From Sindora glabra (taxonomy: Eukaryota; Streptophyta; Magnoliopsida; Fabales; Fabaceae): a stretch of 64,000 bases of DNA. Position numbers and translations under genes: made by a program. Location of the stretch: assembly GCA_020226215.1 (NCBI GenBank), contig CM035228.1, forward strand, positions 61,663,989 through 61,727,988, read 5' to 3'. The notes under the pieces were generated by a model that saw only the letters and a list, made by a program, of their open reading frames with translations, ran no database searches and was not told where the DNA came from. Below, piece by piece: positions 38,451 through 51,868 of the stretch (within the stretch, counting starts at the first letter, position 1; each line of letters begins with the position of its first letter).

Positions 38451-40079
38451 GAGGACAAATAGGGGAATGATAGAAAAAGGTATAAATTGGATTCAAATAA
38501 AAATTAATTAAGTGATTTTAGTTGAAAAGAGTATTATAGCTTATTAAGAATAAAAAAAGGATAAAAATGAAAATTATTCGAGAAGATATTTTATTGGAAT
38601 TATAGGAGGTAGGATTTGGAAATATGGGAATAGATGAAGTATGAAAATAAGAGTGATTGAGAATTAAAAATATTAAGTTGGTTGACAAGAATTAGATAAT
38701 ACTTTAGGGAAATTTGAAGCAGAATTCTGTGTTAATAGAATTTCTATGCACTTGGTAGTATTTTGCTAATAACTTAAGGAAGAAGCGTCTAATTTGTGAA
38801 CCACAAAAATGTATGGAAAGAACACATCTGAGGTTAATATCCATATAAAAAATTTTGTAATTAATCTCCTATCTAATTTTTGTTAATTTTTTTTTAAAAT
38901 GTTGGAAAATTCCTAGTGAAATTACATTAACCTACTTGTCGCAAATTGAGTATAACTCTTTATCGAAGAATCCGATTAATGAATCACTCACCATTATAGA
39001 AAGTCAATGCATAAGGATACTGCTAGTTAAAATTTCATGAAGTAAGCTCCAATGAATAATTAGTTATGATTTTTTTTCTAATGCCTAAAAAAATTGACCA
39101 TGAAACTAGTGATATTAGGCTAAATTTTAGGAATTTTAATAAGTTTGAGCTGAGCCCAATTAAAAGTAACCTAATGTGAGGTATGATCTATCAAGGTACC
39201 TAATTGGAATAAATCTTTGGGCCTTGGAAGTAGGTTACTTGGCACCAAAAGTGAGAGAAGCCAAATGAAACTTCTTATAGACTCCAAAATTACACTAAAA
39301 TGTCACTAATGGTGAAACTTGCAAGGAAAAATTAGTTTGTCATGATTATCTCCAAGGAGTCATGATAAGAAAAAGCATAGGGGTGATTAAGGGTAATAAT
39401 GACAAGAGAATAAGGAACCACTAATTGATTGGGGAAATCTAAGTTGGACCAATAGGTGAGTGATAGGAAAGGTGATGTGGACTAAGTGTAGTAAAATAAT
39501 AAAAAAAAGGTAGGATGAAGCCATTCCTCACTTCACTCATCTCACCCCTCCTCATGGCTCCATCTCCCTCTCTAACACTAAAAAATTTTTTATTATCATT
39601 TATATAAATAACTAGAGGCACCAAGTGACCAAAAAGGAAGATTGGTTGACTTTAGGATTTTCAAGAATTAATATATTAGATAAGTGGTCATCCTCTCAGA
39701 ATAATTTTATTTCCCTTTATTACTTTTAAATTTATGATGTAAGGATGATCACTAATGGCTTATGTTAACAATTTTGGAAGTTGGTATGTTGGAGATGGTA
39801 AAGATATGAAAAGGAAAAATTCTTATATGTGTGTGTGTGTTTAAAATATGTTAAAAAAATTAATGTTAATCTTCTTGTGTTTTTTTTCCTTTTCAAGTTC
39901 ATCTTTTGAAAGATTTAAGGAAACCATCACAAGAAAAGTACTCCTTACACTCTTATGCAAAGGTTTTAACTATATCATTCACTAAAATATGATGAACATT
40001 TTAAGAAAATTTAAAGTGAGTATCATTTAAAGACATATAAACAACATACATGCAAAGATGGAATAAAATGTAATAATAT

Positions 40080-40368
40080 GATGAAATGCATGGATGTTGT
40101 GTTAGGATTATATATATGTGATTAATTTTATTAAAATAATAGACATATACATTACTATTTTTATTGAAATAAAATATTATTTATGTACATGATTGATTTA
40201 TGGAAATATTATACATGTACATTATACTTTTATTAAAATATAGTATTATTTACATATGTGATTGATCATATTAGAATAATATATATATATATGTGTGTGT
40301 GTGTGTACGTACTTGATTGATTTTATGGAAATAATGTACACTTATGTTATTGTTTTTATTATTACAAA

Positions 40369-40413
<45 letters not shown>

Positions 40414-40700
40414 TGATTTTATGAAAGTACCACACACATACGTTACTATTTTATTGATAAGAAAAATATTATTTGTGTACATGATTGGTTTATATATAAT
40501 ATAGATTCACATATGAGAATATTATTTACATGTGATTAGTTTAAAAATAATAATATATATCTATTTGCATAACTATTTTCATGAATGGATGATCTACATA
40601 CATGCTTAGACATAAATAATATGTATATGCACATTATTGTTTTATGAAATTAATATACATATATCAGACTGTTTTATTAAGGAAAGGATGAAGGCAAATA
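40080..40700. repeat. degenerate AT-rich minisatellite (about 65-95 bp units)
   Basis: Repeated versions of GATTGATTTTATGGAAATAATRTACA followed by TTATTTTTATTAAAA begin near 40117, 40191, 40261, 40315, 40412 and 40482. A short TA tract sits at 40374-40410. ORFs such as 40295-40504 and 40677-41138 are products of this repetition. Confidence 0.75.
40374..40410. repeat. (TA)n microsatellite
   Basis: About 18 TA dinucleotides inside the minisatellite. Confidence 0.93.
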
Positions 40701-41529
40701 AAAGTATAGGGTTGTAGATAAATATAATAAGGTAAAAACAAATCTTTGTGCAAGATCACAAATATTAATATTTAAGTGAAAATAAACATATGTAAGTAGT
40801 GAAAATATAAAAAAAAGGACAAGAATAAGTGTACACATGAAAATGTTAATATAAAGAGAGAAATAATATATATGCACATGACTATTTTAGTAAAAAAAAA
40901 AAAAGAAGAAGCTACTATACAAATGTGATTATAGATATTACTATAAAATGAAAAATAAATATGCATACGTGACCATAAATATTGATATGAAGGTGATGAT
41001 ATGGGTATATGAATAGTTATGAATGTGATTATAAGAATATGCATGTATAAATACATATGATAAATAACAAGTAGCATTTAAGCAAAACAAAATAAAATGG
41101 TGTGTGCAGGTATTGTTTTCATATGTACACACATGCATGGATATATTTATATGATATCACGTACAAATTATATATGAGATGTGGATGATATTACCTTGTG
41201 ATAATCATAGTAAATTTTGTATGATTGTCGCAAAAATGTATATATGTATATGCTGATGGCATAAATGCTTCAGAATTTTCATATCCTATGTGATATGATT
41301 AATGAGATTGTAAATGAAATATAATATTATGAATTATGATGAATAAGCACATGAGTTTTCGTAATATGTAAGTGTGTGCATTCTTATGGAACATGACTTG
41401 TGATATTGGTTTCAATTATTTGTGACTTATGAGCATTATGAAATGAAATGCAATATGATATGATAACCAATTGTAGCAAGAATCATGATGTGATATAAGC
41501 AAGCTATATAAATACAGAAAAAAAAAATT

Positions 41530-41747
41530 TGTTAGCAAGTAAAGGCTAACAATGCAATTGTATGTGTGTATAATTGCTTATGAGCAAGTAAAGGCTAGTC
41601 ATATGATTATAAGGATAGAAAATATGACATCATATATAGTTATGACATTGCAAAATTATATAAACTTGAATAAATTGGTGGTCAACAAGTGGAAGTTGAC
41701 AATATAATTATGAGGACAGATATTTAGTTGTTAGCAAATGGAGGTTG
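41530..41747 (+). repeat. diverged direct repeats interrupted by solo LTR 1
   Basis: Units of the form TTAGCAAGTAAAGGCTAACAAT plus ATTATAAGGATAGA start near 41531, 41582, 41668 and 41730. The last unit is split by the LTR at 41748 and resumes at 45092 (GTAATGCAGTTATAAGGATGG). Confidence 0.75.
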
Positions 41748-44700
41748 TGTAATATCCCAAGTTAAATATTTTTTATAAAGATTTTTTTACAAATTAAAAA
41801 TAATTTTAATAATTTTGAATACAAAAATTGATGAAATTAATTATTTGTATTTTTGAGAACTGTGAAAAGTTGAAATAAATTTAATTTAAATGATCATTAT
41901 TGATTTCAGACTTATTTATATAATTTTTATAAAATTTTTCTCATTAGGTAAAATAATTTTACTAATCATGAGTATAAGGTTTTATGAACGAAATTGTTTG
42001 AATGGGATAAATCACTTTTTTGGGAATTAAGGAATACTAAAATATTTATTTTAGGATTCCCAAACTTATTGAAATATTATAAATATATATTTATATATAT
42101 ATATATGTATTAGATAGGGATAGGAAATAATTAAATTGAAATACTAAATAGAATATAAATTAATTTTATGGAAATGAATTTATAATTAAATGATTGTGGA
42201 TATAAAAAATTCATAGGATTGAAATTTTGAGTATAAAATAATTTTAATATCTCAACAATATAAAATAGAAATTCAAAGCTGGATTTTTCTCCAAAGTCGG
42301 TACCCTTTCTGTCGGATTTTGTGCTTTGTTTTTGACTTTTTTGCTGCTGACTCCTCTCTCACCGACCCCCTCCCATTTTTCTTAAGAAAAATTTTCGACA
42401 GCCTCTTGTTCCCACACACACACACGGTTTTGTCTCTATCTGCCTTTCTCTCTCTCTCTTTTTGAAACAAACAAATTTGGCAGCTTCTTCTTTTCTCTTT
42501 GCCCCGCATTCCCTCTCTCTCTCGGTTTCAACGCTCCCCTCTCCCCTTTTATTTGCACTCTCTTCCTTTCTTTTTGTATAATGTTTGGAACCTTCTTAAA
42601 AAAAAAAAGGATAATAAAATCATATAACTCTCATCTCTCTCATAGAATATCTTGGACCAGCTTATTTTTTTTCTGTCTTCTGCATGTGGTTTTCTCTGCT
42701 AAACCAGCTTTGCCGTAGCTCTCTTCCGGGATTTTCTATTGCCGGTGGTGGCACTGCTGCATAGCCGTTCGCCCATAGCGTTCCTGCGCCCTAGTTTGCG
42801 CAAAATGAATCACAACTCGAACCGGAAGTGGCGGTAGGAGGTGCTGGAACGCCCTCTATTTTTCGACAAGGCTTTGTCTCCGATGGCCACCTTTCTTCAC
42901 TGTGACACTTTGAACGGCGATGTCTTAGGAATGGCAGAAAAGTTAGTCGATTGTGGTGGCCACTGCAGCTGAGCAAGGCGGCTAATTCCTTTTCTTCCCG
43001 GAGCCACTAAGCTGCCAGTGGCACTCTCAGACTGTGGTAAAAACTTTTTATACAATAAATTTCTTTAATCTTCGTTAGTGGGAATTGATCTAAAGATAAA
43101 CTCATTTGTGTGGTAAACATATAATGATCCGTGTAAAATAAAAATGTAATTTTTATGATGAAAGGTGTTAAAATAAGATGCATAAATATTTGGAGCCTTA
43201 GGCTCAAGTATGATTTAAAAAGAATCACTTATGGGTATTTTGAGTATTTAAATATATTTCTACAGAATAAGATTTTTATATGCTATGAGATGACAAATAG
43301 TATATCTTAAGATCTTTAGTGATTTGAAATAATTTAAAAATATTATTTTTGTATAATTTGAAATATCAAAAGAGGCTTGTGAAAATTATGATTTTTACGA
43401 TATAAATTGCTAGAACATTATGATCGAAGTAAGTGCAAAGTATTATAATTTCATATTTTAAAACATTTAAACTTGGTTTCGAAAGTCTTATTTTATCATA
43501 TTTGGATACTCGATAAAGTATTGATAGAATAATATTTTAAGACTCTGGAATACTAGATTATTGTACTTAGAGTATATTTATATTTTAAAATTTTGATATT
43601 TTAATGTTGGAAGCTAGCTTTGGAGAGTTCCTAATAAAAGAGAATAGATAATATTTATATAATTATAATTTATTATTATAAATATTAATATTAGGAGGAA
43701 AATGTGAAAAGATGATTATGGATACTTCGAACCTTTCAAGGTTGGATTAACGTTATAAAGTGAGTATATATCTCATCACTATTTTTATTTTAATAAAAGA
43801 TGACTAAATTGTATTCTTCTTAATGGTAATATAAATTTCATATTCATTATATGAACTTAATTTCATGATATAGGAATAATTAGCTATTAAGTGATTGTTA
43901 ATTAATCAAAGTACACAACGGAAGTATGATGATGTTATTGATGAGCAATGAATGTCTATAGTTGAACTATTAGTCACCTATATGCTAGATATAATAATGT
44001 GAAATGTGATTTAATAATTGAACTTCCATATGTATATTATTTATGTCTCTTGCCAAGGATGACATTGAGATTAGTAAATTGAGCTAAAGCAATAACAATG
44101 GGAATTCTGAAAGCCAGATGGGAAATGCTTGATAAATAATTATTGAGGATATGAGTTTGATTTGAAAGCCAAATGTAAAATTCCTAGTAATTAATTGAGA
44201 AAAGTATAAACTTGATCCTAAAATGAGGAAATGGTTACATATATGTTTAATACAGCTGAATATGTAACCTGATGTGATATTAGAACTTTGCTTGTGAATG
44301 GATGTCGTTGTTTAACATGATTGCAAAAAGTTGATGTGTCTATAATGATTTGTTTGTATTTGAGCTCTAATAGTTATTTGTGAATGTGATGTCTACCTGG
44401 AACGGGTAGTATATAATATTGAGTTCTAAAGAATAGTTGAGACTCTTATGTTTGTGATGTGAGAAACACAATTTAAGTCACGTGCAGGTGGACTCCTACC
44501 TTAGATCATAATTCCACCTATTTCAGAAAATTCAGGACAATGGGTTTGCTAATATTCTCTAGTTTAATTCCTGAATAATCTTATGATTATTAAACAATGA
44601 TAGATATATATTCACTAAGTTTTTATAACTCACTGAGTTATTTCTTCAATGTTATCACGATTTGGTGAGTATATTTGAACTTGATACATCCATGGAGAAC

Positions 44701-45086
44701 CAAGATCGTCTAAAATGAAAGATTTAATAGTTAAGATTATCTTGAATTAAGATCAGTATTTAAAATAAAGTTGTGGTTGATCCAGTAATTATTATGTTGA
44801 ATTTATATTTGTGTATTTGTGTTGAGATTTGCATTATATGATGTATGTATATGACTCTATCATATCAAAAAAATAACATAGGTTTGAATTATAGGGTGAA
44901 TGTTCCTTAGGAAATGTCCAAAAAAAGAAGAGATTTTATTCGCTTTTCAGTAAAAAAATTTCAATTTGAATTTTGAGTCCCCTGAAATTTGGAGATTCTC
45001 ACTGAATAAAAAAAGTGAAAATTGTTAAGGCTTTTAGAAACCGATAACGAGATTCATGTTGGTCATGATTAGGAAGGGTTGTGACA
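41748..45086 (+). mobile_element. solo LTR 1, gypsy type (3.34 kb)
   Basis: Starts TGTAATATCCCAAG and ends GGGTTGTGACA. It is flanked by GGTTG (41743-41747) and TGTTG (45087-45091), a one-mismatch 5-bp target duplication. The interrupted repeat unit resumes directly after it, confirming the insertion. It has no polypurine tract, primer-binding site or pol, so only one LTR remains, probably after LTR-LTR recombination. 42280-43040 is much more GC-rich, with CT-rich and CA-repeat leader sequence, as in U3/R of Del/Tekay LTRs. Small ORFs inside (42273-42509, 42791-42976) show no known domain. Confidence 0.82.
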
Positions 45087-45091
45087 TGTTG

Positions 45092-46140
45092 GTAATGCAG
45101 TTATAAGGATGGAATGCATGGCACCACATTGTAATGTTTACATTTCATATTTCATTGCATGTCATATGCTTATAAGTTATACATGGCCATAATGGTATCC
45201 TATATGTTTATAAGTTGATGTTATGATTGTATGTTACATGCTTACAAGTTATATCGAGGCTTACTATCTATTCCTTAATTATTGTTAAGGTGACATAAAT
45301 GACTTAATGCTTATATACGAGTTTAGTGTGTGATACATGAAAATTAGCATAAGATATACATAGAAAGTTAAGACCTAGAGGCAATATGAAATTCATCACC
45401 TAAAATGGAGACATAAATAGCCACACATAATGATAAAGAGCAATGAAACAAATGAATGCAAGAAAAAAAATAAGGTAGGTTACCAAGGCAACATTAAGAA
45501 CAGTAATAACTTAATTGGACAAGTACAATGCCAAACTTGAAGAAAGAAAATCCCTTTGTGGAGAGCATGAGTGATATAGAAAAAAATAATAAAAGACTAT
45601 TATCACAAAATGTTGGAACTCATGAAATGATTAGTATAGGATTAATGTGTAAATAATAGGGGTTCAAGAGGAAAGAAGACCTAAATTAAACAAAAACTTA
45701 AGATAGTTTGTATGGGATATCACTCACTACTTACTCCATTGTTGTTGTTTATTTTGATGTACCTATCATAACGATTGAAGGATGCTTGGACAAAGTAGAA
45801 TATAATGGCTATTATGGTGGACCATTTATAGAAATGTAATTTATTAGTAATTACAATATAAGTTGGATACAATTACAAAAAAACTAACCTTTATTTTTTC
45901 AAATCATGGTGTTATAGCAATTTAATTAAGCTAACTTATACCTATATAAAAGGGGACTTACAACTTAGATTAACTATTCTTTGCTAAGAGAAACCAAGTT
46001 GTAAATGAATTGTCTGAAATGGATTATATTCTAATTTCTATTTTATTAACAAGGATATATATTGCATAATTCTCTTATTATATTGTCTAGTGAAATATAT
46101 AAAGCTAATAGGGCTACTTATAAGTAGCTTTACACCAATC
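45092..46140 (+). other. continuation of LTR-like sequence after solo LTR 1
   Basis: Non-coding. It begins with the second half of the interrupted direct repeat and then AT-rich DNA with no recognisable gene. Confidence 0.5.
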
Positions 46141-46751
46141 ATAGCTACTATAGGTCATGAAAAACGCATTATGGAATGAGAATAACCATTCTAATAAAAG
46201 ATAAAATATCCATTCTATAATAAAAATAATGAAATGATTATTCTATCTCCATCATTCGTGGGATGGACTTTTAACACTTTTATCCCTTGTGTATTTTTTT
46301 AGCATTCAACATTACACTTTATTAATGAATAATAAAACAACACCTATTTTTTAATATTATGTTATTACAATATTTTAGTAATTAAGTTTTAATAATAAAC
46401 TTTAAAATAAAATATTTTTATATTCTATATAAAAAATTATTTAATATAAAAATTTGTTAAATTAAATTTTCATGCCTTTACTATCAAAAATTGTTTGTTA
46501 ATTATAATATTGAAAATTATGATTTTTTTATGTTCAGTTATAAATAAACCCTGAAAAAAGACCATATCATCTTTTATAGAACTATAAATGAACTCTGCTA
46601 TTCATAAACAATTCGAGCTTGACTGATAAAATGTTTAATTCATGTTTGAGTCAAATGAATTTGAGTCTAAACAAGTTGAGTTTGTATAATCGACAAGCTA
46701 AACTTGAGCCTCAAAATACTAGCTTGTGACATTCACAAGCTTAAATAAGCC

Positions 46752-46796
<45 letters not shown>

Positions 46797-47450
46797 ATAT
46801 TATTTATGATTTTATCAAATTATTGGTTCATTTAATTACTTAATATTTTGATATTATTAAAAATTCTTATTATTTTTATTTTATAAAAGCCAAAGAAATT
46901 GTTCCTTTAATACTTAAATCCAAATAGTTTATGTTTGAATTACTTGAAAAGTTTAAAAGGAATTTCTAATGATAACTTTTATGCTTATGTGGTTATTATA
47001 CAATGTTTAAATATTATGATTTGATTATTTTCTATGTAAATTTATTGAATTAGAATGAGATTTATATTTACAATATCATTTATTTGTACCAAAAACTATT
47101 ATACATCTTTTTTTTTTATTATTTGCTAAAAAAATCATACAACATGGTAGAACTTGTTTAGCAATGGTGCTTAAACTTAAGCTCGAACATGCTTAATTTT
47201 GATAAGCTTAAGCTTTAACAAGTAGAAGCTTACTTAGCTTGGGTCTACTCGTTTACATGCCTTTCATATAAATATGATTTCAATTTTATATTTTTTTATT
47301 TTTAAAGGTATTATTGTCATTAATACCTTTATTTTCAATTCAATTTCTACAATATTTTTTTACTAAATATAATTATGGAATGAAATGCTTGTTCCATTTT
47401 AATCATACCAAATATTATTATGAAATGGTCATTGCTTTTCATTCGATAGT
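46140..47450. mobile_element. possible nested MITE or TIR elements
   Basis: GGAATGAGAATAACCATTCT (about 46155) and a mirrored ATGGAATGAAATGCTTGTTCC to GAAATGGTCATTGC (about 47370-47440) look like diverged terminal inverted repeats. Inside, AGCTTGA/TCAAGCTT-rich stretches at 46600-46755 and 47140-47265 mirror each other, as in common plant non-autonomous elements. Boundaries and class are not firm. Confidence 0.35.
46756..46792. repeat. (TA)n microsatellite
   Basis: About 18 TA dinucleotides. Confidence 0.93.
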
Positions 47451-48782
47451 ACAAATGCAAGTCTTTGAAAATTGATAAAGACATGAGAGAGAGAGAGAGA
47501 GAGAGAAAGAAGTTATATTAAATTTAAGACATTTAATAATTGAATATAAAATTATAAAATTGTCTTTCATTTTCTTAAATGTAAAACATGTAAATGTGGG
47601 CTTTTTAGGAAGTAGAAAAAAGAAGTCAGGCCTTTCTTAATCCTCTTTCTATTAGTATAGATATAGATTATTATTATTATTAACTATAATTTTTATTAAA
47701 TAAAACAAGAGTATCTAAGCACGTGCAAGATTGCATTGAGGACTACACATGTAAAATAGGTATATTAGGCCTATATAGGTTTGGATCATGTAAGCTATCC
47801 ACATAATCTTGCACTTAAAATAGACAAGAAATGAAAAGCTTGCTCCACTCCACATGTTAGCTAGGCAAGCCAACGAACAACCTATATTAATTTTTAAATG
47901 GATAAAACTTAAACAAAATTCCTTAGGTGCTTTCCATAAGGTCTTTAATCATATCATGACATGCATATTGATTGCCAAAGAACATGTATATTGATAGTTA
48001 TAATAATTATCAAATTATAATTATTAATAATAATTAAATTAAATAATTACATACATTTCATGAATTGATTGGATAACTATATAACAATCACCTAAAAAGC
48101 TTTACCTAAAGTTTATCCTTTTAAATTTAATATTTTATTATTATTTTAATAAATAATGGATTAATTACAAATGGATAATAAAAAATTATTATTAGGTCAT
48201 GGTTGGGTTATGGATTCAATTTTTTAGTCCTAGATAGCGTGTTTAGTGTAAAATGATTAAAAAATGTAAAATGGACTACAAGCCTATGGGCAAGAAATGA
48301 GAAGCACACCTTCGTCCATATTCGTAGTTAACCTATAAAGCCTGTAAGCTTGTGGCCCATTTTATATATCTAGTAAGGAGGTTATTTATACTAATAGAAA
48401 ATAGATTGAAAATTTTTCGATTCCATTTTTCCTTTTCCTAAAAAAAGCATAAGTAATGTTTAATTTAAATATAAAAAGTGTTAAGATCATTTTAAAACTT
48501 GATTGGCTAAATTGGTTCAACTAATAGGATGCGAACTTGAAACAAAGAATGAATAAACCCTATTTAGAATCTAGAATTAGTGTATATCCACAAGTTTAGT
48601 CCTATATAATATGTTTAGTGTAAAAGGATTAAAAAATGTAAAATGAAATACAAGCCTATGAGCAAGGAATGAGAAGCTCATCCTGTTTCGTATCCATAAG
48701 TAGCCCGTAAAGCTTGCAAGCCTATAACTTATTTTATACATCTAGCGATAAGGCTAATATGTACTAATAGAAAATGGATGCA

Positions 48783-51241
48783 TGTCATGACTTGATTCTT
48801 AGATACTATGACCAGTATAAAGATACTTAACTAGTATTAATATATTAATTAGATGTCCTTGCAAGCCTTTAAGATATTTCTAAATCATTTACTTTCTTAA
48901 CTCTAGTAAGAGCATAAATAAGCATTTATATAAAGTAATACTATCCACACTCCATAAGAAAGTTTAAAACATAATTTTCATATACTAAAAGATATGTATA
49001 CAAGAGTGAAAATTTTCAAAAATATAAATTTGTACACACGTACTATCAAAAGGTAAAACCCTTGACTAGGACTAATTTATTTCCATTCATTGTCTTCCTT
49101 AGGATTCGATTCAATGGATAAGGAAGAAAGAGAAGTTGGCATGTTGATCGAGTTAGAATCACTAGCTATGCCTTCTAGAAAATGGATTCATTAAATAAGA
49201 TTAGTTAGCAAAAAGTTAGACTTAAAATTTATCTTTCTAAACTTTACAGCACTATCTATTTAGGAACCTATTAGACATTTAGAGTCTATACAAAATATTA
49301 TTTAAAAGGTTCCCTAAGATGAAAGGAAAGTTCTTGCACAGGTGTCAGTCAATCCTGTAAGATCCATGTTCTATATCTACAAATAAACTACAACAGAAAG
49401 AGTATGAGTATTAAAATACTCAGTGAATAGCTACTCTTCCTTTTTTTAAAGAGTTTTTGCCATAAAAGATTATATATATAACAGTGTATAATAGTTGATT
49501 ATAGCTTTTATCTACTTATTATAGCTCTTATATATAATATTTATAATATTTTTTGAAGAGAATGGCTATAGTTGGTATACAAGTTTCACTTTATATTTTC
49601 GGTCCAATCTTACTCCCCGCCACCCTAAGCATAAAGCCATAACCTTATATCTCCAATCCGTACGAGGCCTCTCCTTTTCTATAGAGGATTCATCTTCCCC
49701 TATAATCATATTCATTATGAGCAATGATAAGGCGCCATAAGTGTTAATCATTCATTTTATTGAGTATGGTTAAAATATCAACTATTCCATAAGAGTTTTG
49801 TGAACAAAATTTACCATTCTTATGTATTCAACTTTTAACATCACATATTATTATGTCCAATGTTAATATACAATATTCACATTTAAGATAATAAGAACAC
49901 TTACTTTTCTTGGATAATTATCTATTATAGCTCAAACATTATTAACTATATCATAAACTATAATTCTTTGCAACATTTCTTAATAAGACATATCAAATAT
50001 TTAGCTTCCTGGATAGTATGAATACTCCCATAGTTTGAAGCCTTTGAGGCTCCTAAATTAATTAAAATTTTTACTAAAATTTTATCAAATGCGTTTAACA
50101 TATTACTATGCATCAAACATCAATTATTTTATAACTTTTTCATTTTTGGATACTATTTATATAGTACCAAAAACATAAATTTCAAAATAGGGAAGCCCAT
50201 AAGTAATTGTAATAAAAACCTCTTTTCAACATTCAAATCACTTACAATCATTACCAAATTTTTATACAATATCTCTAACATGTTAGAAAAATATCATGTT
50301 GATACTATTTATATAGAAGTAAATATACCAAATTGTTAAAATTGGGTAGTTTTGGAGTTGTTGTTAAAAAAAAAAAAGCCTTCTTGGCATCCTAATCAAT
50401 TCCAATTATCACCAAATTCTTATGCAAGCTTACTAATATGTTCATAGCAAAAGAACATTGATTACTTTAAATTTTCTTAATCAAATTATTGCACAAATAG
50501 TACTAAACTTCAAAGCATTTTGTTTTGAATTTTTGTAACTGAAGTTCATAAAAATTCACTTTTTATATTTTTAAAATTTTCAAAAAAAATTCCTAATTCT
50601 TTCTATGCCCATCTTAACACTATTTATAACATTAAAATACTAAAAAATAAAATTTTAGCAATTTCTAACTCTTGATTCCAAATAATACTAGAAAACATAC
50701 TATTATTCTCCTTGAAAGTTTTGTTTCCGAACTTAATAAAACCCAATTATCATCTCTTATGGAAACTTAGTGGATCTTCTCCTACCAATCTTGAAACTAA
50801 AATGTCAATATGATATCATTATATGAACATTTGTAAAATGCTAAAACTAAACCATACAACACCACAAATCAACTTAACTTTTATAATAACATACATCATC
50901 ATATTCTTCATCTTTTATGAGAAAACTTAAAGGAACAAAGGATGATTGTCACTCATCTCAAATTTTTTATTCTATAAACTTTCAAAGGCCTTTTAGAGTT
51001 GTAACTTCACTAAAATAAACTAAGTTTTAGTAGTCTTGAAAAGAAAATTTTCATAAAAACTTAAAGGAGATAAAAGGAAACCTAAGTTACTTTGCAAGAA
51101 ATTTCATGGAATCACTTGGAAAACTTTTTGGAAATTGTTAAAAGCTCAAAAACCCTACTTGAGAACCCTAAGGATGTCATGATTTTGGGCTAAAAGATGA
51201 GCAGATGTCATGATTTTCCAAAGTTTCCTTCATAAGCTACT

Positions 51242-51325
<84 letters not shown>

Positions 51326-51868
51326 CATTGGCATGTCATGGATGGTTACTTAGGGCTAGAATTTAAAAGATAGTTTTTTTCATAACCACTTAAATTTGGG
51401 CCAATATATTGCCTAAAAGCAAATACTAACAAATGCCTTTAACTTTCTACTTATTTACCTAATTGTCATTAGCTTCCTCCATAAGCTTGGTCTTTGTTTG
51501 GATTTTTTTTTTTTTTTACTTTTAAGGTTAAATTTAGGCTAAAAAAATTAAAACCAAAATAGCACAAATGAACCAAGATAATTTATTTTAGTTTCGGGCC
51601 TTATCTTTTAGGTTTTTAGCCTACCTATGCTCTAATTTCCTATTAGGCCTTTATGCAATTTTTTCAAACTTAGTATTAGGTTTTTAACTAGATTTCGACC
51701 AATACTTGTGCTTAATATATTTTCTACAAAAATTCTAATTAGATGTATATCCAAACTATCTTTATAATTCACCTGAATTTCACCCGATTACTTTATTGAT
51801 TTTCTATTTAGGACTCTTTCTAGTGAAAATTCCTTTTTAAACTTTCTTACTCTCTTCGGGACATTACA
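48783..51868 (-). mobile_element. solo LTR 2, gypsy type (3.09 kb), minus strand
   Basis: On the minus strand it starts TGTAATGTCCCGAAGAGAG (51868) and ends ATCAAGTCATGACA (48783). It is flanked by a perfect ATGCA target duplication (48778-48782, 51869-51873). The empty-site sequence GATGCAAAAATTTTGG is preserved in a paralogous repeat at 52979-52996. No internal region is present. A (TA)n tract lies at 51245-51320. Confidence 0.92.
51245..51320. repeat. (TA)n microsatellite in solo LTR 2
   Basis: About 38 TA dinucleotides, the longest such tract in the window. Confidence 0.95.

Larger units (their letters stand above)
38391..41747 (+). mobile_element. LTR-like repeat sequence left of solo LTR 1
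   Basis: It starts with TTTTGAGGACAAATAGGGGAATG near 38447-38467, which resembles the pre-LTR context of long-LTR retroelements. It includes a leader-like CT-rich stretch at 39525-39590 and tandem AT-rich repeats at 40080-41150. The sequence continues at 45092 after the solo LTR. No proteins were recognised. The family is unclear. Confidence 0.4.

Noticed and set aside
42791..42976. GC-richer ORF in solo LTR 1
   Set aside because: Falls in the LTR promoter/leader core; no recognised domain, and the GC rise is normal for this part of long gypsy LTRs.
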